From NCBI GenBank assembly GCA_000720845.1, contig JODU01000012.1, positions 186,001 through 250,000 on the forward strand: DNA of 64,000 bases, given 5' to 3'. Positions 17,381-25,107 of this stretch are shown piece by piece. Positions within the stretch are counted from its first letter, which is position 1; every line of letters starts with the position of its first letter. A program made the position numbers and the translations under genes. The notes under the pieces are model-generated. The model saw nothing but the letters and a program-made list of their open reading frames with translations, was not told the origin of the DNA and did no database searches. The stretch comes from Kitasatospora aureofaciens. GTDB lineage: Bacteria; Actinomycetota; Actinomycetes; Streptomycetales; Streptomycetaceae.

Positions 17381-17844
17381 AGCCCGTCTTGGCCGATGGA
17401 CGCGCACTCCGCCCACACCGTCTTGCCCGGCCCTCCAGAGCGCGGGTGCCACCCCCAGCGCTCGGCGAGGGCGGCGACCAGCAGCAACCCCCGGCCGCCG
17501 GTGTCCTCGTCGCCGGGCGCACACAGCTCCTCCGGGTCCGGGGGCGTGCTCTCGCCACGGCTGTCGGTGACCTCGATCCGCACCCGGCCGGACGGCGCGA
17601 CCGCGTACAGCAGCAGCTGGAAGTCGCGGCCGGGGACGTGACCGTGCCGCACGGCGTTGGCGGTCAGCTCGCCGAGCACCAGCACGATCCCCTCGTGCGG
17701 GCGGGTGCCGTACGGGAGGCCCCAGGCGTCCAGCCGGTGCGCGGCCAGTCGGCGGGCGAGGCGTGCGCCGCGCGGGGTGGAGGTGAAGCGCATCTCGAAC
17801 GTGCGCCTCAAGTTGCCGTCGGCGAGGACGGGTTGGTTCGTCAT
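17377..17844 (-). CDS. RsbW-like ATP-binding regulatory protein
   Basis: 155 residues of a GHKL ATPase domain: N-box VLVLGELTANAVRHGHVPG (about residues 55-73) and G-box IEVTDSRGES followed by GDEDTGGRGLLLVAALAERW. This is the HATPase_c_2 form of anti-sigma/regulatory kinases common beside XRE-DUF397 pairs in Streptomyces. It is divergent from that pair, across 145 bp. I chose the ATG at 17844 (MTNQPVLADG) over a longer in-frame start at 17892 because conserved sequence begins there. A 4-base overlap with the MFS stop is convergent. Confidence 0.83.
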   Translation of the reverse strand: MTNQPVLADGNLRRTFEMRFTSTPRGARLARRLAAHRLDAWGLPYGTRPHEGIVLVLGELTANAVRHGHVPGRDFQLLLYAVAPSGRVRIEVTDSRGESTPPDPEELCAPGDEDTGGRGLLLVAALAERWGWHPRSGGPGKTVWAECASIGQDGL

Positions 17845-17989
17845 GCCGACAACGGTGACCCCGGTCGCGTAGCGTGACCAGTGGTGACGCACCGACGCGG
17901 CCCGCTGTACGCGCGGGTGTCGTTACGGGTACGAGTCGCGCGGCGTGACGGGTCCGCGGGGGCGGCGTTGGGGCAGGGAGGCGGTGGGG

Positions 17990-18808
17990 ATGAGCGAGAG
18001 TGCGGACACGTCCGGGCAGACGGTGGTCGCCGCGTTCGGCCAGACGATGAAGACGCTGCGGGTGCGGGCGGGCCTTGAACGCGAGGAGTTCGGGCGGCGG
18101 ATCGGCTACTCGGCGGCCACGGTCGCGTCGTACGAGCAGGGGCGTCGGATCCCGTCGCCCAGGACCATCGAGCGGGCGGACGAGGTCCTGGACGCGGGCG
18201 GGTTGCTGACGGTGTGGAAGGAGCAGGTGGAGCGGGCGCAGTATCCGGTGTTCTTCCAGGGGATGGCGACGCTGGAGAAGGAGGCCGTTGAGCTGCTCGC
18301 GTACGACACCCACGTACTCAACGGGCTGCTTCAGACAGAGGAGTACACGAGGGCAGTACTCGACATGCGTCGCCCGGTCCTGGACCAGGAGACCGTCGAA
18401 CAGCGTGTGGTGGCCCGCTTGGCACGGCAGGACATCTTCGGACGCTGGCCTGCGCCGCTGCTCAGCTTCGTACTCGAAGAGGCGGCCCTGCGACACCCCT
18501 GGGGAGGCAGAGCCGTGCATCGCGGCCAGTTGGAGCAGCTGCTCCTCGTCGGCCAGAAGCAGAACGTCGAGCTGCAGGTGATGCCGACAGACCGCGAGCA
18601 CAACGCCGGTGTGGACGGCGCGTTCACTGTGATCACGCGCAAGGACGGGATGAGGTTCGTCTACACCGAAGCCCAGGGCACCAGCGCCCTCCAGACCCAA
18701 CCGGAGCAGACGACTCTCGCCGCCGCTCGTTATGGGATCATCCGATCGCAGGCTCTCCCGTCCCGAGAGTCATTCGACTTCGTGGAAAGGTTGCTGAGAT
18801 CGCTATGA
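17990..18808 (+). CDS. XRE-family HTH regulator with DUF5753 domain (WhiJ-like)
   Basis: 272 residues. An XRE HTH near the N-terminus (GLEREEFGRRIGYSAATVAS, then YEQGRRIP) is followed by a DUF5753 domain from about residue 90 (ELLAYDTHVLNGLLQTEEYT through VERLLRSL). These proteins act with a partner DUF397 protein in developmental or antibiotic control, WhiJ being the studied example. The ATG at 17990 follows GGGAGGCGGTGGGG. Its TGA overlaps the ATG of the DUF397 gene, so the pair is translationally coupled. Confidence 0.92.
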   Translation: MSESADTSGQTVVAAFGQTMKTLRVRAGLEREEFGRRIGYSAATVASYEQGRRIPSPRTIERADEVLDAGGLLTVWKEQVERAQYPVFFQGMATLEKEAVELLAYDTHVLNGLLQTEEYTRAVLDMRRPVLDQETVEQRVVARLARQDIFGRWPAPLLSFVLEEAALRHPWGGRAVHRGQLEQLLLVGQKQNVELQVMPTDREHNAGVDGAFTVITRKDGMRFVYTEAQGTSALQTQPEQTTLAAARYGIIRSQALPSRESFDFVERLLRSL

Positions 18809-18999
18809 ACAGCTCTGAATCCTCAGCCATCCCGTCCGGTCTCGCATGGATCAAGAGCAGCTACAGCGGGGCCGAAGGCGGCCAGTGCCTTGAAATAGCC
18901 GCGGGCACGCAATCCGTGCTCGTCCGGGACTCCAAGGCCGTGACCGGCCCCGTCATCCGCGTGTCGCGCGAGGCGTGGGCGGGATTCCTCGGGCGCTGA
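18805..18999 (+). CDS. DUF397 small partner protein
   Basis: 64 residues matching DUF397: AWIKSSYSGAEGGQCLEIAA, then VLVRDSKAVTGPVIRVSREA, then WAGFLG. The W-x-KSSYS opening and RDSK block are diagnostic. It is coupled to the XRE gene by an ATGA overlap. Its last 47 bases overlap the 3' end of the convergent monooxygenase gene on the other strand, so both frames are constrained there. Confidence 0.92.
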   Translation: MNSSESSAIPSGLAWIKSSYSGAEGGQCLEIAAGTQSVLVRDSKAVTGPVIRVSREAWAGFLGR

Positions 19000-20119
19000 G
19001 ACCGCGCAGCCGTTCGTTGCGCTGTTCCAGGGCACCGGCCGTGGTCGGGAAGAGCGTGCCGCCGCCCTCGCCGATCCGGTCCTGGGTCCGGGTCACGAAG
19101 TCGCGCGCGGCCCGCTCGTAGGCGGCGAAGCCCTCTGTGTGGTCCCCCTCGGCCAAGGCACCGGCGAGGTGGTAGGCACCGATGAGGGCGAGGCTGGTGC
19201 CCTGCCCGGTGAGGAACGAGGGCGCGTGCGCCGCGTCGCCCAGCAGCGCGACCCTGCCCTTGGACCAGCGGGGCATGCGGATCTGGCCGACCGCGTCGAA
19301 GAACACGTCGTCCGCGTCGTGGAGGGCGGCCAGGATGCCCGGGACCTCCCATCCGGCGTCGGCGAAGACCTGGGCGATCAGGTCGCGTTGGGCCCGGGGG
19401 TTCCGGAAGGCGTCGTAGGGCGGGTCGGGCTGGGCGAAGTTGAGGAAGGCGTGCACCTCGTCCTCGTCTCCCACGGCGTAGAGCGCGGCGGCCCTGCCCG
19501 GGGTGTTCCACATGACCGTCTCGTGGGAGAGGCCGAGGGTGTTGCGCATGGTGAACACGGCGAAGCAGTAACCGAGGTAGCGATGGAACTGCTCCTCGGG
19601 GCCGAACAGCATCTCCCGGGTGCGCGAGTGCATGCCGTCCGCGCCGAAGACCAGGTCGAAGGTACGACTGCCGCCGCCGCGGAAGGTGACGTCGACGCCG
19701 TGCTCGGACTGGTCGAGGGTGGCGATGGAGTCGTTGAAGAGGAACTCCACGTCGTCCCGGACGGCCGCGTACAGCGCGTCGGTCAGGTCTCCGCGCCGTA
19801 TCTCCAGGTCCCGTCCCGTGGCACCGCCGGTGACGGCGTGCGGGTGGAGCGAGGCCACCTCGCTGCCGTCGCCGTGCAGGAAGGTGAGCCTGCGCAGGTC
19901 GATGTGCGCGTCCCGCAGTCGCGGCAGGAGCCCCATCTTCTCCACGACGTCGAGTGCGGTGCCGCGTACGTCGACGGGGTAGCCGCCGCTGCGGAGTGTG
20001 CCGGCCTTCTCCACCACGGTGACCTCGTATCCGTGGCGGTTGAGCCAGAAGGCCAGGGCGGGACCGGCGATGCTGGCCCCGGAGATCAGGACGGTGCGCC
20101 TCGGTGCGGTGCGGGTCAT
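18953..20119 (-). CDS. FAD-dependent aromatic-ring monooxygenase
   Basis: 388 residues of the PheA/TfdB-type (class A) flavoprotein monooxygenase family: dinucleotide-binding GASIAGPALAFWLNRHGYEV near the N-terminus, the DG motif VFGADGMHSRTREML (about residues 150-164) and the GD motif GRVALLGDAAHAPSFLTGQG (about 285-304). It would hydroxylate an aromatic or polyketide-like substrate using NAD(P)H and O2. It is coupled to the upstream MFS gene by an ATGA overlap, suggesting modification plus export of one compound, for example inactivation of an antibiotic. The substrate is unknown. Confidence 0.88.
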   Translation of the reverse strand: MTRTAPRRTVLISGASIAGPALAFWLNRHGYEVTVVEKAGTLRSGGYPVDVRGTALDVVEKMGLLPRLRDAHIDLRRLTFLHGDGSEVASLHPHAVTGGATGRDLEIRRGDLTDALYAAVRDDVEFLFNDSIATLDQSEHGVDVTFRGGGSRTFDLVFGADGMHSRTREMLFGPEEQFHRYLGYCFAVFTMRNTLGLSHETVMWNTPGRAAALYAVGDEDEVHAFLNFAQPDPPYDAFRNPRAQRDLIAQVFADAGWEVPGILAALHDADDVFFDAVGQIRMPRWSKGRVALLGDAAHAPSFLTGQGTSLALIGAYHLAGALAEGDHTEGFAAYERAARDFVTRTQDRIGEGGGTLFPTTAGALEQRNERLRGLSARGIPPTPRATRG

Positions 20120-21513
20120 GCTTTGACTCCCTTGCTCATGGTGCGGGTGACGAACAGGGCCAGCGACACGACGACGCCGGCGATGACGAAGCCGGTGACG
20201 TAGGCCGATTCGGCCGCGACCTCCGACCCCGAGGGGGTTCCGGCGGTGAGGAGCGCGCCGCCGAGCTGCCCGCCGACGGCGGAGCCGAGCACGCGGCTGA
20301 CCAGGATCAGGCTGGTGGCGATGCCGGTGTCGTTCTGGTCGACGGCGGTGGCGGTGCTGGTCATCATGGCCGTGACGCACAGGCCGTTGGCCAGCGCGAT
20401 CAGCACCTTGCCGACGACGAGGTGCCAGATCTCGCTGTGTACGGCGGCCACGGCGAGCAGGCCGACGGTCATCATCACGACGCCGGTGTTGACCACGGCA
20501 CGCGAGCCGAACCGCCGGTCCCCGATCCCGCCGAGCGGCCCGGCCAGCGTGGCGGCGAGGGCGCCGGGCAGCAGGTAGAAGCCGATCTCGGTGGCGCTGG
20601 CGCCGAAGCCGTAGCCGTCGCCGCGCTCGTCGAGCAGTTGCGGCACGAGGTAGACCGCCGTCGTGGCGCCGAGGCAGATCACGAACGTCAGCACGCACGC
20701 CTTCCAGATCGCGGGCCGTGCCAGCATGCGCAGATCGATCATCGGCGCGACCGCGCGCCGTTCGACCCTCACCCATGCCGTGACGCATGCGGCCAGCAGG
20801 ACGACGAGGGCGAGGAGCGCGAGCGGCTGCGAGCCCGCCTCGGGCGCCAGCGCGAGGACGAGCATGAGGGTGGTCAGCATCCCGCTCAGGAGCAGCAGGC
20901 CGGGCCAGTCGATCCCGGCGCCGTCCGTCCGGCCGGGCGGATCGCCGGGCATCAGCCTGTTCACGAGCAGGGTGGACCCGGCGACCGCGATCGTCGGCAG
21001 CGCGAACATCCAGTGGCGGGAGAGCTGTTCCGCCACCGGGCCGGCCGACAGCATGCCGACCATCGACCCGCCGACGAAGAGTCCGCTGACCACGCCGATG
21101 GCCACCTTGGAGTCTCCGGGTGGCAGGTGTCTGCGGACCACGATGAACGACAGGGGCAGCGCGCCGATCATCGCGCCCTGCAACACCTGACCGAGCAGCA
21201 GCACGGGCAGGTTCGGGGCCAGCGCGGACACCGTGCCACCGACCGAGACCACCGCCATCAGGCGGATCAGGACCTTCTTCCCGCCGTAGCGGTCGCCGAA
21301 CTTGCCCGCCAGCGGGGTGATGAGCGCGCCGGTGATGAGCAGGACGATGCTGAGCAGCGCCCCTTCCGACTGGCTCATGTCCAGTTCGCGTTCCAGGAGC
21401 GGGATCGTCGGTGACACCACCGACTCCAGGGCACCGGTGGACAGCGCCAGTACGCCCAGCGCCCCGACAGCGGCCTTCCCGACGGGGACCGAGGGGGCCA
21501 GGGTTGTGGTCAT
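20116..21513 (-). CDS. MFS transporter, DHA2-like
   Basis: 465 residues and about 14 predicted helices. Motif A-type LAGKFGDRYGGKKVLIRLMA (about residues 69-88) and early IPLLERELDMSQSEGALLSI support an EmrB/QacA-like exporter. It is the first gene of a two-gene operon with the FAD monooxygenase. No regulator is adjacent. The region upstream (21514-21687) contains no clear operator. Confidence 0.85.
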   Translation of the reverse strand: MTTTLAPSVPVGKAAVGALGVLALSTGALESVVSPTIPLLERELDMSQSEGALLSIVLLITGALITPLAGKFGDRYGGKKVLIRLMAVVSVGGTVSALAPNLPVLLLGQVLQGAMIGALPLSFIVVRRHLPPGDSKVAIGVVSGLFVGGSMVGMLSAGPVAEQLSRHWMFALPTIAVAGSTLLVNRLMPGDPPGRTDGAGIDWPGLLLLSGMLTTLMLVLALAPEAGSQPLALLALVVLLAACVTAWVRVERRAVAPMIDLRMLARPAIWKACVLTFVICLGATTAVYLVPQLLDERGDGYGFGASATEIGFYLLPGALAATLAGPLGGIGDRRFGSRAVVNTGVVMMTVGLLAVAAVHSEIWHLVVGKVLIALANGLCVTAMMTSTATAVDQNDTGIATSLILVSRVLGSAVGGQLGGALLTAGTPSGSEVAAESAYVTGFVIAGVVVSLALFVTRTMSKGVKA

Positions 21514-21687
21514 GAACGTCCCTCACTTCATGGGCCGCCCGTAGGAAGGCACCGACGCGGTTTCGGTGGTGCCTGGCGGCGAAGTGCAGAGTGAGGGGAC
21601 GGCCATGGGCCGGGCGTCATACCCGGGAGCCAACGTGCGGTGATACCGGGGTAGGGGGTGGGGCGCCCGGCCCGGACCACCGTCGGG

Positions 21688-22569
21688 CTACTGCTCGTCG
21701 GTGAACTTCGGGTCCTCGGCCTGGTTGTAGATCTCCTTGCCCGCCGCGTCGTAGGCGTGGACGTACGGGCTCGGGCCCATGTAGCGCGGGCCGGGAGGCG
21801 TGTCCGGGGAGAGCGCGGCCCCGTAGACGAACGCGCCGCCCGCCATGCGGGCCGGGTACTGCTTCGGGTCGTCGCCGAAGCTGACGGTGATCCTGGAGAC
21901 CGCGGACGAGTAGTGCCCGGCGCCCAGCATGAGGTACTTGCCCTTGCCGACGGGCTCCATCATGGAGTCGAAGTACTCGATGACCCGACCGGTGCCCCAC
22001 AGACGGTCGTTGATGAAGGTGGGCGGGGAGTCGGGGCTGGTGCCCTTGTCGCCCTTCGACTGGCACTGCACGTACTGGTCGGCGGAGTTCACGGCGACGA
22101 CCACACCGTCCGAGTCCGCCGAGGCCACCGGCGTACGGACCGCGACGACGGGCTGGTACTGCGACGCGTCCGGCCCCAGGCAGGAGGAGAGGATCCTGGT
22201 GACGGTCGCGGCGTCGATCGGGGTCGTCGTCGCGTCGGTGATGGTGAAGCCGCCCTCGGCCGAGGCCCCGCCGGACGAGGACGGCGCGCTCGGACTCGGT
22301 GCCGCCGTGGAACCGGCCGGACGCCCGCCCCCGTGCGCCGGATCGGCGGCACTCGGACCGGCGTCCCCCCTCCCCCCGAGGGCGACCACGGCCGCGACAC
22401 TCACCGCCGTCACCCCGGTGGCGACCCCGAACGGCACTCCCCACCTGCGTCGCAGCGAGGTCCCGTTGTCCTGTGGACCGATCTTCATCAGTAGTTCCTC
22501 TCGGGTCCGCCGGTGGTCCGGCAGATCACGATCGGAAGGAGCCGCGGGAATGCCCTGCGCGTCATTCAT
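21688..22569 (-). CDS. Membrane-anchored sigma-associated protein (putative anti-sigma)
   Basis: 293 residues. About 50 cytosolic residues, one membrane helix (FGVATGVTAVSVAAVVALGG, about residues 46-65), a Ser/Pro/Ala-rich linker and an extracytoplasmic domain from about 110 (FTITDATTTPIDAATVTRIL through the end). No recognisable zinc-binding anti-sigma motif is present. The ATGA overlap with the upstream ECF sigma gene is the main evidence that it modulates that sigma factor. What the outer domain senses is unknown. Confidence 0.75.
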   Translation of the reverse strand: MNDAQGIPAAPSDRDLPDHRRTREELLMKIGPQDNGTSLRRRWGVPFGVATGVTAVSVAAVVALGGRGDAGPSAADPAHGGGRPAGSTAAPSPSAPSSSGGASAEGGFTITDATTTPIDAATVTRILSSCLGPDASQYQPVVAVRTPVASADSDGVVVAVNSADQYVQCQSKGDKGTSPDSPPTFINDRLWGTGRVIEYFDSMMEPVGKGKYLMLGAGHYSSAVSRITVSFGDDPKQYPARMAGGAFVYGAALSPDTPPGPRYMGPSPYVHAYDAAGKEIYNQAEDPKFTDEQ

Positions 22570-23210
22570 CGTGCGACCTCCTTCGCGTTGACGGGATTCC
22601 TGGAACTGAACGGCGGCGGAGCGGTGGCTCCGCCCAGGTCGGCCCCGAGCTTGCGCCGCGCCCGGTGCAGCCGGGACTTCACCGTTCCGACCGCCACCTT
22701 CAGCACCGCGGCGGCCGCCTGCTGGTCCAGGCCCGACCAGACGCACAGCTCGACGACCTCGCGTTCGTGCCGCGGCAGCCGGGCCAGCGCCCGGTGGATC
22801 TCCGACATGCGGCGCTCGTCGTCGACCAGGCCGGCGACACGGTCCGCGTGGTCGCCCACCGGCTCGTCGTGCGAGACGAGCCGGTGCAGCAACGCCTCGG
22901 CCCGCCTCAGCCGCCGCCTGGTGTTCGACAACTGGCCGTTGGCGATGCCCAGCAGCCACGGCAGCGCCGAGTCGCGGTCGAGCACCGTCTCCGATCGCCG
23001 TCGCCAGGCGTGCAGGAACACCGTCGACGTGAGGTCCTCGGCCTCGGACCAGTCGGCCGTCCGCCGGAACAGGTGGTTGTAGACGGCCTTCCCATGCCGG
23101 TCGAATATCCGGCCGAACGCCTCGCGATCGCCGTCGACGGCCCTCGCCCACAGCTCCCGGTCGGACGTCCCGCCGACCGGTTCGTCGGGACCAGCGTCGT
23201 TCAGTTCCAT
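22566..23210 (-). CDS. ECF-type RNA polymerase sigma factor
   Basis: 214 residues. Region 2 is FGRIFDRHGKAVYNHLFRRT, then DWSEAEDLTSTVFLHAWRRR (about residues 32-72). Region 4 is ALARLPRHEREVVELCVWSG, then LDQQAAAAVLKVAVGTVKSR (about 140-180), with LHRARRKLG. It would direct transcription of a small stress or envelope regulon. I chose the ATG at 23210 (MELNDAGPDEP); the longer open frame to 23354 is low-complexity. It is coupled to the downstream membrane protein gene. Confidence 0.87.
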   Translation of the reverse strand: MELNDAGPDEPVGGTSDRELWARAVDGDREAFGRIFDRHGKAVYNHLFRRTADWSEAEDLTSTVFLHAWRRRSETVLDRDSALPWLLGIANGQLSNTRRRLRRAEALLHRLVSHDEPVGDHADRVAGLVDDERRMSEIHRALARLPRHEREVVELCVWSGLDQQAAAAVLKVAVGTVKSRLHRARRKLGADLGGATAPPPFSSRNPVNAKEVAR

Positions 23211-23320
23211 GCTCCATCCGTGTCCGGCACCCGGCCGAAGGTTCCCACGGGATCGACTCGAACGACTCACCGAGTCCGGCGAAGGCGACCGCGAGGCCGT
23301 GAAGCTCCAGGAACCCGAGG

Positions 23321-24745
23321 TCAGCGCCGCAGGGTGAGGACTCCCGGCCGCCACGGCAGCTGGTCGTAGGGACCGCCCGCGGTGGGCGACTTGCCCTGGT
23401 AGAGGAACTGCAGGTTGCAGGGGTCGACGGTCATGGTCTGGTCGGGGTTGTCGCGGACCAGGTCACCGTGGCTGATGTCGTTGGTCCAGGTGGCACCGCT
23501 GTTGGCCTTGCCGGCGAAGGGGTTGCCCTCGCTCGCGGCCTGCGGGGTCCACGAGCCGCTCAGGCTGGAGGCGGTGAAGGAGCGGAAGTAGCGCCCGTTG
23601 GCGCCCATCGCCTCGACGATCATGAGGTACTGGTTCTGGCCCTGGACCTTGTAGACCTGCACGCCCTCGAACAGGTTGGCCTTCGTGTCGCTCATGACCG
23701 TCGTGTACGACGAGCCGAAGTTGCCCGGGAAGTTCCCGATCGGCATGCTCGCCCGGTAGATCTTGCCGTTGTCACCGGCGAAGAACAGGTACATGTTCTG
23801 GCCGTCGGCGATCAGGGTCTGGTCGATCGGTCCGGTGTCCGAGCCGGAGATGCTCCCGGTGAACAGCGGCTGCGGAGCGGACCAGCCGTTGGGGTTGGTG
23901 GGGTCGCTGGACGTGCGGTAGATGAAGGGCCACGCGCCCCACTGGTACGCCAGCACCCAGATGTTCTTGGGCGCGAAGTAGAACAGCGTGGGCGCCACCG
24001 CGGCCTGGTTCATCCCGGTCTGGCCGGCCGACGCCATGTCCGACCAGTTGGTGAAGGGGCTGAACATCATCGAGCCGTACGACGAGCCCGACACGTTCGA
24101 CGCGTAGACCAGGTGCTTGCCGTTGTGCGTGACGGTGGTGAAGTCCTTGACCGCCGCCCATCCGTTCGCCGGCTGCGCGAGCACGCCCGTCGACGTCCAC
24201 CGGTAGTTGGAGGGGAGTGCGCACGGGCCGTCCGTCGGCGGCGTCCCGGTCAGGCCGGTCCACTTCTGGTCATTGCCGCCGCCGCACGTCCCGATCCGCA
24301 CCGCCGTGCCGTTGGCCGTACCGGCGCCCGCGGCCTCCAGGCACAGCCCGGACTCGACTCCGACGACCGTGCCGTCGGAGTTCACCCGCCACTGCTGGTT
24401 CGCACCGCCGGAGCAGGACCAGATCTGCACCCGCGTACCGGGCGCGGTGGCGTGCCCCGGAACGTCCAGGCACTTGTCGCCGTACACGGTCAGCTGGTTG
24501 GCGTCCGTCGACGTCCACTGCTGGTTGGCCCCGCCCCAGCAGTCGTACAGCTGCACCGGCGCGCCGTCGGTCTGGCTGCCGCCCACCACGTCGAGGCACC
24601 GGTTCGAGCCGACACCGCGCAGGGCACCACTGGCGGCTGCCTGGGCCGGGGCGGCAACGAGCATCGCCGCCAACGCGGCCAGGGCCGCGACCACGGAGGC
24701 GAGCGCCGCGGACGTGTGCCCACGGCGGAAACTTCCTCTGTGCAT
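23321..24745 (-). CDS. abfB: Secreted alpha-L-arabinofuranosidase, GH62 with CBM13
   Basis: 474 residues. A signal peptide with an Arg-rich start and hydrophobic core (AALASVVAALAALAAMLVAA) ends near AQAA. A ricin-type CBM13 (about residues 40-165) shows three repeats with QQW/QKW motifs and paired cysteines. A GH62 catalytic domain follows (about 175-474), with WTSTGVLAQPANGWAAVKDF and GPIDQTLIADGQNMYLFFAG. GH62 enzymes remove arabinose from arabinoxylan. From memory the domain order matches S. lividans/S. coelicolor AbfB. It is divergent from the xylanase across a region with xylan-regulon repeats. GGGAG precedes the ATG. Confidence 0.92.
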   Translation of the reverse strand: MHRGSFRRGHTSAALASVVAALAALAAMLVAAPAQAAASGALRGVGSNRCLDVVGGSQTDGAPVQLYDCWGGANQQWTSTDANQLTVYGDKCLDVPGHATAPGTRVQIWSCSGGANQQWRVNSDGTVVGVESGLCLEAAGAGTANGTAVRIGTCGGGNDQKWTGLTGTPPTDGPCALPSNYRWTSTGVLAQPANGWAAVKDFTTVTHNGKHLVYASNVSGSSYGSMMFSPFTNWSDMASAGQTGMNQAAVAPTLFYFAPKNIWVLAYQWGAWPFIYRTSSDPTNPNGWSAPQPLFTGSISGSDTGPIDQTLIADGQNMYLFFAGDNGKIYRASMPIGNFPGNFGSSYTTVMSDTKANLFEGVQVYKVQGQNQYLMIVEAMGANGRYFRSFTASSLSGSWTPQAASEGNPFAGKANSGATWTNDISHGDLVRDNPDQTMTVDPCNLQFLYQGKSPTAGGPYDQLPWRPGVLTLRR

Positions 24746-24874
24746 GGGAACTCCCTTGAATGGAGCGACACCGCGTGTTCGCAATATCGAACATCGGTCG
24801 GAGTGTCGAGCGCTCCGCATCCTAGGGAGCCGACGGATGCCGTCAATACCTCTCGCATGTATCGCTCGACATTT

Positions 24875-24885
24875 CGAAACTTTTG
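24875..24885. promoter_or_regulatory. CGAAA-N-TTTCG-type regulator site, abfB-proximal
   Basis: CGAAACTTTTG matches the palindrome known upstream of Streptomyces xylanase genes (CGAAA-N-TTTCG) with the last base pair imperfect. It lies 130 bases before abfB. Confidence 0.6.
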
Positions 24886-24979
24886 GCCGAACTCTGACAG
24901 GTGACCCCGATAGCCACTAGGGCACACCCCCATCCCATGCCCCGGCCTGGGCCAGTATGGCCAACGAAAAAGACGCCAG

Positions 24980-25010
24980 CGAAACTTTCGACCGAGAACA
25001 GAAACTTTTC
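24980..25010. promoter_or_regulatory. Two CGAAA-N-TTTCG-type sites, xlnA-proximal
   Basis: A perfect CGAAACTTTCG (24980-24990) and a variant AGAAACTTTTC (25000-25010) are spaced 20 bp start to start, two helical turns. The second abuts the TTGACA at 25011. A repressor on both would block the xylanase promoter. Confidence 0.7.
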
Positions 25011-25107
25011 TTGACACAAGTATTGACCGAGCATCGTCAACCCTCAATCATCCCTGTCTGGGAAACCGGCCGCAGATCGATATGCCGAACACCTTGGAGG
25101 CACAGCC

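Larger units (their letters stand above)
24746..25107. promoter_or_regulatory. Shared abfB-xlnA control region
   Basis: 362 bases between divergent hemicellulase genes, clearly lower in GC than the coding sequence. It holds three related palindromes, listed separately, and a -35-like TTGACA at 25011-25016 for the xylanase direction. A GGAGGCACAGCC ribosome-binding region precedes the xylanase ATG. No small gene is supported. Confidence 0.75.
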
